Shown one piece after another: positions 1 through 7,123 of a stretch of 37,620 bases of DNA. A program made the position numbers and the translations under genes. The DNA is from Intrasporangium chromatireducens Q5-1 (GTDB lineage Bacteria > Actinomycetota > Actinomycetes > Actinomycetales > Dermatophilaceae): contig NZ_AWQS01000018.1 of assembly GCF_000576575.1 (NCBI RefSeq), positions 1-37,620 on the forward strand, read 5' to 3'. Position 1 is the first letter of the stretch; each line of letters opens with the position of its first letter. The notes beneath the pieces are model-generated. The model was not told the DNA's origin and ran no database searches. It worked only from the letters and a program-made list of their open reading frames with translations.

Positions 1-51
1 GGCGGGCGCCTCCGCGCCCGCCACCTGCCCGCTCACGTCGACCGCGCTCAT
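1..51 (-). CDS. 5' end of a further liv-operon gene, probably livF (cut by window edge)
   Basis: Only the first 17 codons are present. The ATG (complement of 49-51) overlaps the stop codon of the upstream binding-protein gene in an ATGA arrangement, so this is the next gene of the same operon. The visible N-terminus (MSAVDVSGQVAGAEAPA) is low complexity and shows no motif. LivG, LivH, LivM and LivK are all present upstream while the second ATPase, LivF, is missing, so LivF is the natural expectation. That identity is inferred from operon logic and not from the residues. Confidence 0.55.
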   Translation of the reverse strand, partial: MSAVDVSGQVAGAEAPA

Positions 52-1268
52 GACTCCGGGGTCTGGTTCGCGGCGAGCTCGGTCATCTCGCCACCCTTGA
101 CCTGGTAGATCCCCGTGCCGGTCGAGCCGCGGTGCGAGTCGGTCGAGAACTTCACCGTGCCGGCGCCGAGCACGCCGCCGGTGTCGACCGCGTCCATCGT
201 CTCGAGCGCCTTGCGGATGGCAGGGCCGGTCAGCTCCTCGCCGCTGGCCAGCGCCTTCTCGATGCCCTTGGCCATCACGGCCATCGTGTACCAGCCCTGG
301 GCGTAGTGCAGGCCCTTGTCGGCGAGCGAGCTGCCCTTGGACTTCAGGTACGTGTCGATCTCCGCGTGGCCGGGCTTCTGCGCCGTGGGTGGCGCGACCG
401 GCGAGATCGCGATGTGGCCCTCGGCGTTGTCGGCTCCGGCCGTCTTGATGAACAGCTCGTCCGCACACCAGTTGAGGCAGACGATCTTCATGTCGAGGCC
501 CTGGGCCTTGATGTCCTTGGCGACCTGGGCGGCCGGTGAGGAGACGTTCTGGATGACGATGTACTTGGCGGCCTGCGACTTCGCCTGGCTCAGCAGGCCG
601 ACGAAGTTCGGCGTCTTCGGCATCGGGTAGCTCTTGTAGCCCAGGTCCAGACCCTTGTCCTTGACCCACGCTTCGCCGTCGGCGACCGGTGCCGTGCCGA
701 AGGGACTGTCGTGGTGGAAGACCGCGACCTCGGCCTTGCCACCGGCGTCCTTGCTGATCCAGTTGAGCGCGACCCGCATCTGGTCGGAGTAGGTCGGCGC
801 GACGACGAAGTTGAACGGCGACGCCTTCGGGTCGGTCAGCGGCTCCGCGTAGGACGCCGACATGAACGGCAGCTCGTCCGCGGCGACCTTGGTGCGCAGG
901 GCCTCCGAGTCGCCGGTGCCCCAGCCCTGGATGACGACCGCGCCGTCGTTGACGTACTTCTTGTAGAGCGACTCCGCCTCGGGGACCTTGTAGGCGTAGT
1001 CGTTGGCCATGGCGTCGATCTTGTGGCCGCTGATGCCGCCCTTGGCGTTCGCGTTGTCGATCCAGCCCATCATGCCCTCGTGGTAGGGCGTGCCGACGTC
1101 GCCGGTCGCGCCGGTGAGGTCCGCGATGACGCCGATCTTGATGGGTGCCTTGTCGCCGCCGCCCTGTGCGCTGCCGCCGTCGCTGGCGGCCCCGCCGCCG
1201 CAGGCGGAGAGGGCAAGGGCCAGCGCGGCCGCGCCGGCCAGCGTGGTGAACCGGGTGTTGAGCTTCAT
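48..1268 (-). CDS. livK: Substrate-binding lipoprotein of a branched-chain amino acid/carboxylate ABC transporter (LivK type)
   Basis: This 406-aa extracytoplasmic solute-binding protein (Peripla_BP_6 type) would capture substrate outside the membrane for LivHMGF. The start ATG at 1268 has AGGAG 7 nt upstream. The N-terminus is a lipoprotein signal: basic MKLNTR, a hydrophobic Ala/Leu stretch, then lipobox LSAC with Cys23, followed by a Gly/Ala/Ser linker. Mature sequence begins with PIKIGVIADLTG, the usual first beta strand of the type I binding fold. The open frame extends upstream to 1997, but that part only shadows livM. It lies 107 nt downstream of livM and overlaps the next gene by 4 nt. 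Substrate cannot be read from sequence; the CoA ligase in the operon argues for a carboxylic acid. Confidence 0.9.
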   Translation of the reverse strand: MKLNTRFTTLAGAAALALALSACGGGAASDGGSAQGGGDKAPIKIGVIADLTGATGDVGTPYHEGMMGWIDNANAKGGISGHKIDAMANDYAYKVPEAESLYKKYVNDGAVVIQGWGTGDSEALRTKVAADELPFMSASYAEPLTDPKASPFNFVVAPTYSDQMRVALNWISKDAGGKAEVAVFHHDSPFGTAPVADGEAWVKDKGLDLGYKSYPMPKTPNFVGLLSQAKSQAAKYIVIQNVSSPAAQVAKDIKAQGLDMKIVCLNWCADELFIKTAGADNAEGHIAISPVAPPTAQKPGHAEIDTYLKSKGSSLADKGLHYAQGWYTMAVMAKGIEKALASGEELTGPAIRKALETMDAVDTGGVLGAGTVKFSTDSHRGSTGTGIYQVKGGEMTELAANQTPES

Positions 1269-1286
1269 TGCTGTTCTCCTAGTTGG

Positions 1287-1296
1287 GTATGCCGCT
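1287..1296 (+). repeat. Decamer GTATGCCGCT, copy 1 (intergenic)
   Basis: Exact copy of the over-represented 10-bp word, in the gap between livK and livM. It is followed by GAGCTGGCTCG, the extended form shared with the copies at 5344 and 33187. Confidence 0.8.
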
Positions 1297-1375
1297 GAGC
1301 TGGCTCGGGCGGGCAGGGTGACCAGGCGCGCTGGCCGGGTCGGTCGACTCGTCGGGACGGGTTGCGCGCGGAGGG

Positions 1376-2440
1376 TCAGTAGCGGAACGGCCAGAAGCGG
1401 ACGTAGTCCTTCAGCCGTGTCCAGATGCGGTCGAGCCCGCGTGGCTCGACGAGCAGGAAGACGATGATGGCGACGCCGAACACGGCGTTGCGGATCGCCG
1501 GCAGCTGGTCGGTCAGGCCCGGCATGCTCGTCGAGAGGGCCTCGACGGCCTCGGTGAGCAGTGGCGGGAGCAGCCCGATGAAGATCGCGCCGTAGACCGC
1601 GCCGGCGATGCTGCCCAGGCCGCCGACGATGATCATCGCGAGGTAGAGGATCGAGACGTCGAGGGTGAACCGCTCCCAGGTGACCGTCTCCGTGTAGTGG
1701 GCGGTGAGGGCGCCGGCCAGTCCGACGAAGCCGCTCGACACGGCGAAGGCGGTGACCTTGGCCCGGGTGATGTTGACGCCGATGGCCTGGGCTGCGATGT
1801 CCTGGTCGCGCACCGCCATGAAGCTGCGGCCGAGGGCAGTCCGGAAGAGGTTGCGGGCCACGACGACGACGGCGATCGTGATGGCGAGCAGCAGCCAGTA
1901 CCACTGCACCTCGAAGGTCTGCCGCTTGATCGACCACCCGAGGATGCTGAGGCGTTCGACCTCGATGAAGCCCTGGCCCTCGGTCAGCCAGGTCCACCGT
2001 CGGACGATGAACATGATGATCTCCTGCGAGGCCAGGGTCGCGATCGCGAGGTAGAGACCCTTGAGGCGCAGCGCCGGCAGCCCGAAGAAGGCACCGATCG
2101 CGGCCGTCATGATGACGGCGATGAGGATGCTGAGCGGCACCGGCAGCCCGGCCCGACCCGAGAGGATCGCCGAGGTGTAGGCGCCGACGGCGAGGAACCC
2201 GCCCTGTCCGAGCGAGATCTGGCCGGTGAAGCCGACGAGGATGTTGAGGCCGACCGCGCCGATGACGGCGATCAGGATCGTGTTGGCGATGCCGAGCCAG
2301 TAGCGGTCGAGGACGTAGGGTGCGGCGAGCAGGAGCCCGACCATGAGGGCGAGCCGGACGTACTGGGCCTTCGTGTGCCGCAGGCGCAGCTCGGCGCGGT
2401 AGCTCCGGTGGTGGATGCCGGTCGCGGTGACTGTCGACAT
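1376..2440 (-). CDS. livM: Branched-chain-type ABC transporter permease LivM
   Basis: This 354-aa inner-membrane permease of the BPD_transp_2 family forms the translocation channel with LivH. About ten hydrophobic segments are visible, and the family hallmark GFTGQISLGQGGF is near residue 70. A basic N-terminal stretch of about 30 residues precedes the first membrane segment, as often seen in LivM. The ATG lies 3 nt after the livH stop, so the two are surely co-transcribed; GAGAGGG upstream can serve as ribosome site. The C-terminus (EPRGLDRIWTR...) matches the usual cytoplasmic end of LivM proteins. Confidence 0.93.
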   Translation of the reverse strand: MSTVTATGIHHRSYRAELRLRHTKAQYVRLALMVGLLLAAPYVLDRYWLGIANTILIAVIGAVGLNILVGFTGQISLGQGGFLAVGAYTSAILSGRAGLPVPLSILIAVIMTAAIGAFFGLPALRLKGLYLAIATLASQEIIMFIVRRWTWLTEGQGFIEVERLSILGWSIKRQTFEVQWYWLLLAITIAVVVVARNLFRTALGRSFMAVRDQDIAAQAIGVNITRAKVTAFAVSSGFVGLAGALTAHYTETVTWERFTLDVSILYLAMIIVGGLGSIAGAVYGAIFIGLLPPLLTEAVEALSTSMPGLTDQLPAIRNAVFGVAIIVFLLVEPRGLDRIWTRLKDYVRFWPFRY

Positions 2441-2443
2441 GGC

Positions 2444-3316
2444 TCAGACCCTCTCGATCCGTGTCTCGCCGAAGATCCCGTAGGGCCGCACGATGAGGAT
2501 GGCCACGAGGACGAGGTAGGGGACGACCTCGGCCAGACCGGGGTCGGCGTAGCCGGAGACGTACTGCTTGAGCAGACCGATCGTCAGGCCGCCGAGGACG
2601 GTGCCGGGCACCGAGTCGAGGCCGCCGAGGATGACGACGGGGAAGACGATCAGGCCGAATGCGGCGATGTTCTGCTCCACCGCGGAGAGGTCGGCGAGGA
2701 GGACGCCGGCGATGAGCGCGCTGACCGCGGCGAGCACCCAGGCGAGGGTGAAGACCCGGCGCACGGAGATGCCCATCGTGAGGGCGGCCTGCTGGTCGTC
2801 GGCGACGGCGCGCATCGCGATGCCGTGCCGGGAGCGCTGGAAGAACGCGGAGAAGGCGGTCAGCACGATCGCGGCGATGCCGATGACGAGGAGCCGGTTG
2901 ACCGGGATGGTGGTCCCGGCCACGGTGATCGTCCCGGTCGGCAGGATCGGCGGCTGCTCCCGCACAGAGGTGCCGTAGAAGATCTGGATCAGCGACTTGA
3001 GCACCGCGGAGAGGCCGATGGTCACCATGATGACGCTGATCGCGCTCTCGCCGATCAGGGGCCGCAGGATGAAGCGCTCCACGACGACACCGAGGACGAT
3101 CGCGACGAGCACGCCGAACAGGGCGGCGACGACGAGCGGCAGGCGCATCACGACGAACGCCGTGTAGAACATGTAGGCGCCGACGAGGAGGAACTCGCCC
3201 TGGGCGAAGTTGATGACGCGGGTCGCCTTGTAGATGAGGACGAAGCCGAGGGCTGCGAGCGCGAGCAGTGCTCCGTCGGACAGCCCGTAGACGGTCAGCG
3301 AGATGAAGGTGTTCAT
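2444..3316 (-). CDS. livH: Branched-chain-type ABC transporter permease LivH
   Basis: This 290-aa integral membrane permease pairs with LivM. Family features include an N-terminal SLTVYGLSDGALLALAALG segment and RVINFAQGEF (the conserved N-F-A-Q/H-G-E motif near residue 38), with about eight hydrophobic segments. The C-terminus is short and ends PYGIFGE. The chosen ATG (3314-3316) overlaps the stop of the CoA ligase as ATGA; the open frame continues upstream only as a shadow of the ligase. The overlap on one side and the 3-nt gap to livM on the other indicate translational coupling. Confidence 0.93.
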   Translation of the reverse strand: MNTFISLTVYGLSDGALLALAALGFVLIYKATRVINFAQGEFLLVGAYMFYTAFVVMRLPLVVAALFGVLVAIVLGVVVERFILRPLIGESAISVIMVTIGLSAVLKSLIQIFYGTSVREQPPILPTGTITVAGTTIPVNRLLVIGIAAIVLTAFSAFFQRSRHGIAMRAVADDQQAALTMGISVRRVFTLAWVLAAVSALIAGVLLADLSAVEQNIAAFGLIVFPVVILGGLDSVPGTVLGGLTIGLLKQYVSGYADPGLAEVVPYLVLVAILIVRPYGIFGETRIERV

Positions 3317-5376
3317 CGGCGGCCGCTCCAGACGGGTCGGCGCCCCCGGTCGTCGGGCGCGTGGAAGGTGGTCAGGTCGACGACGTCGAGCACGAGGGTG
3401 CGCTCGAGGCGAGTGCCGTCCTGGTAGGTGACGGTGCTGCGGATCGTCGCCGTGTCGTCGCCGCGCTCGAGGGCGGCGATGATCTCGCCGTATCGTTCGG
3501 CGATGACGTTGCGGCGGACCTTCCTGGTGCGGGTGATCTCGTCGTCGTCGGGGTCGAACTGCTTGTGCAGCAGGACGAATCGCTTGATCCTGATGCTCTC
3601 GGCAAGGTCCTCGTTGGCCCGGTGGACCTCCTCGGCGATGAGGTCGCGCACCTCGGCTTTCGCGGCGAGGTCGGTGTAGGTCGTGTAGCTGAGCCGTGCG
3701 TGCTCGGCCCATGCTCCGGTCGTCAGCGGGTCGATCGTGATGATCGCGGTGAGGCCGCCTTCCGAGGCGAAGGTTACGGCCTCCTCGACGTAGGGCGAGA
3801 ACTTCAGTTTGTTCTCGATGAAGGCGCTCGAGAAGCGTGTCCCGTCCGAGGCGGTGAGGACATCCTTGGCCCGGTCGATGACGACGAGGTGGCCGGCCTC
3901 GTCGAGGTAGCCCGCGTCGCCGGTGTGCAGCCAGCCGTCGGCGTCGACTGCCTCGGCGGTTGCCTGCGGGTTGCGGTGGTAGCCGCGGAAGACGGAGGCC
4001 GATCGGAGCAGGATCTCGCCGTCCTCCTCGATGCGGATCTCGGTGCCGGGGATCGGTGTGCCGACCGAGGCGAAGGCGATGTCGTCGTCGCGGTGCACGA
4101 CGGCGAGGCCACAGATCTCCGTCTGGCCGTAGATCTGCTTGAGGTTGACGCCGATCGCGTGGAAGAAGCGGAAGACGTCGGGCCCGAGGGGCGCCCCTCC
4201 GGTGTACGCGTGCTGGACCCGTGCGAGCCCCAGCTGGTCGCGCACCGGCCGCAGCGCCACCTGGTCGGCGATGGCGTGGACCAGCCGGAGGCCGCCGACC
4301 GACTGCCCGCGCATGCGGCGCTCGGCGACGCGGTCACCGACCGAGTAGCCCCAGCCGAAGAGCTTGCGCTTCAACGCGCCGGCCTCGTCGATGCGCACCT
4401 GCACCTCGGAGAGCATCGACTCCCAGATCCGGGGCGGCGAGAACATCACGTCCGGCCCGATCTCGCGCAGGTCGCTCTTCTGCGTCGAGGAGTCCTCGGG
4501 GAACGACAGCGTGAGCCCGCGGGAGAGGCCGCACGCGACGGCGAGCATCTGTTCGCCGATCCAGGCGAAGGGCAGGAAGGAGACGTAGCGGTCCTTCGGC
4601 CCGATCGGGTCGATCGACGTCAGGTGCTCGGCCATCGCGAGGAGGTTGGCGTGCGAGAGCTCGGCGAGCTTGGGCCTCGACGTCGTGCCGGAGGTGGTGC
4701 AGATGACCGCGCAGTCGCCCGGCTGCCCCGCCGCGACCTGCTCGTCGAACCAGCCGGGCCGGGTCTGTTCCCACTCGCGACCTGCGGCCTCCACCTCGGT
4801 GAAGTCGCGCAGGAACGGCTCGGTGTACTGCTCCAGCCCGTGTGGGTCGTAGAAGACGACCGTCTCGAGGAGCAGGCCTCCCCGGTCCTCGTCGAGCAGC
4901 CGGACCAGCTTGTCGACCTGCTCCTGGTCCTCCGCGACGACGACGCGGACATGGGCGAGGGTGAGGATGTGGCGCAGCTCCTCGCCGATGCTCGTCGGAT
5001 AGATCCCGACGACGGCGGCGCCGATGCTCTGCGCGGCGAGCTCGGCGATGAGCCACTCGGGGCGGTTGTCGCCCAGCACCGCGACGACCTCGCCGCGCTG
5101 CACCCCGAGGCTCGCGAGGCCGTGCGCGAAGTCGCGCACGCGGGCTTGGTACTGCGCCCAGGTGAGCGGCTGCCAGATGCCGTAGCGCTTCTCCTGCAGA
5201 GCCGTCGCGTCGGGCCGCTCGGCAGCGAGCCTCGCGAGCAGCCGGGGGAAGGTCGCGTATGACCACCCACGGGGGGCTCCGCCCCCCGTGCTCCCCCCGA
5301 AAGCCCGCGTGGCCGGGTCTGCAGCGGCGCCGGGAGCTGGCTCAGCGGCATACGGGATGGTCTTGTCCGTTGCCAT
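3313..5376 (-). CDS. Long-chain-type acyl-CoA synthetase (AMP-forming) embedded in the liv operon
   Basis: This 687-aa ANL-superfamily ligase would activate a carboxylic acid through an acyl-AMP to the CoA thioester in the cytoplasm. Motifs seen are the A3 phosphate loop TTSGTTSRPK (the usual second Gly is Ser), FAWIGEQM, A5 YGQTE, A7 LHTGD, A8 VIDRAKDVLT, and TRTRKVRRNVI at the C-terminus carrying the probable catalytic Lys. It starts at an ATG that overlaps the livG stop by 1 nt (TGATG) and ends overlapping the livH start (ATGA), so it is a true operon member. The first 45 residues are low complexity (Ala/Gly/Pro) and are encoded by a GC palindrome plus the decamer repeat. Ligases at this place in liv operons are known from other bacteria and suggest that the transporter imports acids to be activated. 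The exact acid is unknown. Confidence 0.88.
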   Translation of the reverse strand: MATDKTIPYAAEPAPGAAADPATRAFGGSTGGGAPRGWSYATFPRLLARLAAERPDATALQEKRYGIWQPLTWAQYQARVRDFAHGLASLGVQRGEVVAVLGDNRPEWLIAELAAQSIGAAVVGIYPTSIGEELRHILTLAHVRVVVAEDQEQVDKLVRLLDEDRGGLLLETVVFYDPHGLEQYTEPFLRDFTEVEAAGREWEQTRPGWFDEQVAAGQPGDCAVICTTSGTTSRPKLAELSHANLLAMAEHLTSIDPIGPKDRYVSFLPFAWIGEQMLAVACGLSRGLTLSFPEDSSTQKSDLREIGPDVMFSPPRIWESMLSEVQVRIDEAGALKRKLFGWGYSVGDRVAERRMRGQSVGGLRLVHAIADQVALRPVRDQLGLARVQHAYTGGAPLGPDVFRFFHAIGVNLKQIYGQTEICGLAVVHRDDDIAFASVGTPIPGTEIRIEEDGEILLRSASVFRGYHRNPQATAEAVDADGWLHTGDAGYLDEAGHLVVIDRAKDVLTASDGTRFSSAFIENKLKFSPYVEEAVTFASEGGLTAIITIDPLTTGAWAEHARLSYTTYTDLAAKAEVRDLIAEEVHRANEDLAESIRIKRFVLLHKQFDPDDDEITRTRKVRRNVIAERYGEIIAALERGDDTATIRSTVTYQDGTRLERTLVLDVVDLTTFHAPDDRGRRPVWSGRR
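5268..5290. repeat. Perfect 10-bp palindrome with 3-nt loop inside the ligase N-terminal linker
   Basis: CACGGGGGGC, loop TCC, GCCCCCCGTG. It lies in coding sequence for the Gly-rich linker (GGAPRG) of the acyl-CoA synthetase. Its core GGGCTCCGCCC recurs (reverse complement) beside the decamer copy at 14942. Confidence 0.8.
5344..5353 (-). repeat. Decamer GTATGCCGCT, copy 2 (coding)
   Basis: Minus-strand copy in the sense orientation of the ligase gene, encoding Tyr-Ala-Ala at residues 9-11. It is followed by GAGCCAGCTC, close to the extended form of copy 1. Confidence 0.8.
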
Positions 5377-6221
5377 CAGTGCTCCTCGGCGCCGAGGTAG
5401 GCCTCGACCACTCGGGGGTTGGCCTTGACCTCGTCGGGGGTGCCGTCGGCGATGAGGCGGCCGAAGTCGAGGACGCTGACGCGGTGGGAGATGTCCATGA
5501 CGACAGCCATGTCGTGCTCGATGAGGATGACGCTGACCCCGGCGAGCTCGTGGACGTCGAGGATGTAGCGTGCCATGTCCTCCTTCTCCTCCGAGTTCAT
5601 GCCAGCCATGGGTTCGTCGAGGAGGAGCAGGGCGGGCTGCAGGCAGAGGGCACGGCCGAGCTCGACCCGCTTCTGGATCCCGTAGGCGAGGGAGCCGACC
5701 GGCTGGTGGCGGTGGGCCTGGAGGGAGAGCAGGTCGATGACCTCCTCGACGAGGCCGCGGTGCGCGATCTCCTGACGACGGGCCGGGCCGAACCAGAGGA
5801 GCGAGGCGAGCACGCTCTGGTTCATGTGGACGTGCCGGCCGAGCATGAGGTTCTCCAGCACGGTCAGGTGCGCGAAGAGCTCGATGTTCTGGAAGGACCG
5901 GGCGACGCCGAGGCGGGCGATCCGGTGCGGGGGCAGCTTGGTCAGCTCGTGTGCCTCGCCGGCGGCCCCGGTGTGCAGCACGACCCGGCCCTGCTGCGGG
6001 TGGTAGAGGCCGCTGACACAGTTGAGCAGGCTCGACTTGCCGGCGCCGTTGGGGCCGATCACCGAGTGGATCGTGCCCTGCGTGACGGTGAAGCCGACGT
6101 CGGCCAGCGCGTGGACGCCGCCGAAGCGCAGCGAGAGGTCCTTGACCTCGAGCAGCGGCTGCCCGGCGGGGACCTCCGAGGAGTTGAGCTGGTGCTGGTA
6201 GGCGCGAGTGAGCACGGACAT
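5376..6221 (-). CDS. livG: Branched-chain-type ABC transporter ATPase LivG
   Basis: This 281-aa cytoplasmic ATPase is the first gene of the liv operon. Walker A is GPNGAGKSS, the Q-loop lies in ARSFQNIELF, the signature region is LAYGIQKRVELGRAL (LivG-type rather than classical LSGGQ), Walker B is LLLLDEPMAGMN, and the H-loop is LIEHDM. The AGMN after Walker B and the Q-N-I-E-L-F segment are typical of LivG, not LivF. There is an N-terminal extension of about 20 residues. The ATG at 6221 is preceded by GGGAGGG. A candidate promoter and operator lie in the divergent gap toward the IclR gene. Confidence 0.93.
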   Translation of the reverse strand: MSVLTRAYQHQLNSSEVPAGQPLLEVKDLSLRFGGVHALADVGFTVTQGTIHSVIGPNGAGKSSLLNCVSGLYHPQQGRVVLHTGAAGEAHELTKLPPHRIARLGVARSFQNIELFAHLTVLENLMLGRHVHMNQSVLASLLWFGPARRQEIAHRGLVEEVIDLLSLQAHRHQPVGSLAYGIQKRVELGRALCLQPALLLLDEPMAGMNSEEKEDMARYILDVHELAGVSVILIEHDMAVVMDISHRVSVLDFGRLIADGTPDEVKANPRVVEAYLGAEEH

Positions 6222-6287
6222 GCGGGGGGTTCCCTCCCTCCAGGGCGCACCGGGGAGTTCGGGGACCCGGCGCGGTCATCTGCCGTG

Positions 6288-6317
6288 ATCGTAGGTTTTC
6301 ACTATCTGAAAAGGCAA
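6288..6317 (-). promoter_or_regulatory. Candidate promoter of the liv operon
   Basis: On the minus strand TTGCCT (6312-6317) and TACGAT (6288-6293) are separated by 18 nt, a fair match to a vegetative promoter. It lies in a locally AT-rich island in the divergent gap, 67 nt upstream of livG. No experimental support. Confidence 0.45.
6296..6312. promoter_or_regulatory. Candidate IclR operator
   Basis: TTTTCA, 5-nt spacer, TGAAAA forms a perfect inverted repeat between the proposed -35 and -10 of the liv operon and just upstream of the iclR-type gene. Binding there would block polymerase. A direct repeat CGTTATC occurs at 6334-6340 and 6346-6352. Confidence 0.5.
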
Positions 6318-6367
6318 GAGTGAATTGTGGAATCGTTATCTCAACCGTTATCGTCGGCGGCGTGACG

Positions 6368-7123
6368 ATGACCGAGCCGGCCGACGGCCGCGAGTCCCGT
6401 GGGGGGCTCGGCACGGTGCGCAACGCCGTGACGCTGCTCGAGCTGCTGGCGGAGGGCCCGGCCTACCAGCACCTCACCGACCTGGCCGAACGCTCGGGTA
6501 TGTCCGTGCCGACGGTGCACCGGCTGCTCCGCTCGCTCGTCCTCGCGGACCTCGTCGAGCAGGACCCGCGATCGTCGCGCTACAGCCTTGGCCCGGAGCT
6601 CGTCCGGCTCGCGCACCGCTACCTCGCGCGGCTGCCGATCCTCGGGGCGCTCGGCCCCTACCTCGCCCAGCTGCGGCAGCTCGTCGACGCCACGATCGCC
6701 GTGCAGGTGCTCGTGCGGTCCTCGGTCGTCATGATCGACCGGGTCGACGGCCCGGACAGTGGGCTCTTCCGCGAGCCACATGCCGTCCGCCCGGCGCTCG
6801 ACACGGCCGGTGGCCGCTTGCTTGCCGCGCGTGCATCCGACGAGGTCTGGGCGGAGGTGCTCGAGCAGGCCGACCCCCCGGACCGGTCCGAGGCGCGGGC
6901 GCAGCGGCGCGAGTGGGCGACGGCGCCCTGGGTGCGCCGACCGGAGACGGCGGACGGCATCCCGGACCAGGTCGCCGTCCCCCTCGTGGACGCCCATGGT
7001 GTCACCGTCGCGGCCCTCGCGTCGGCCGTGCCCCCCGGCGCGTCGGAGGCGGCTGTGGGCGCCATCGCGGCGCACCTGTCGCGGACTGCGGCCTCGGCAG
7101 TGCGGACCCTGGGCCATGCCTGA
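6368..7123 (+). CDS. IclR-family transcriptional regulator
   Basis: This 251-aa regulator has an N-terminal winged helix (about residues 17-70, recognition segment MSVPTVHRLLRSL) and a C-terminal ligand-binding IclR domain. The ATG at 6368 is chosen because it places the helix-turn-helix at the usual distance; GTG at 6362 or the far GTG at 6320 are alternatives and none has a strong ribosome site. It is divergent from the liv/ligase operon and most likely senses the imported acid or its CoA ester and controls that operon. The C-terminal domain is somewhat divergent. Its end overlaps the next gene by 8 nt. Confidence 0.85.
   Translation: MTEPADGRESRGGLGTVRNAVTLLELLAEGPAYQHLTDLAERSGMSVPTVHRLLRSLVLADLVEQDPRSSRYSLGPELVRLAHRYLARLPILGALGPYLAQLRQLVDATIAVQVLVRSSVVMIDRVDGPDSGLFREPHAVRPALDTAGGRLLAARASDEVWAEVLEQADPPDRSEARAQRREWATAPWVRRPETADGIPDQVAVPLVDAHGVTVAALASAVPPGASEAAVGAIAAHLSRTAASAVRTLGHA

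Noticed and set aside
1697-3427. Long plus-strand open frame (576 codons) opposite livM and livH
   Set aside because: Asp/Glu/Gly/Arg-rich composition typical of antisense of GC-rich membrane protein genes; livM and livH are certain.
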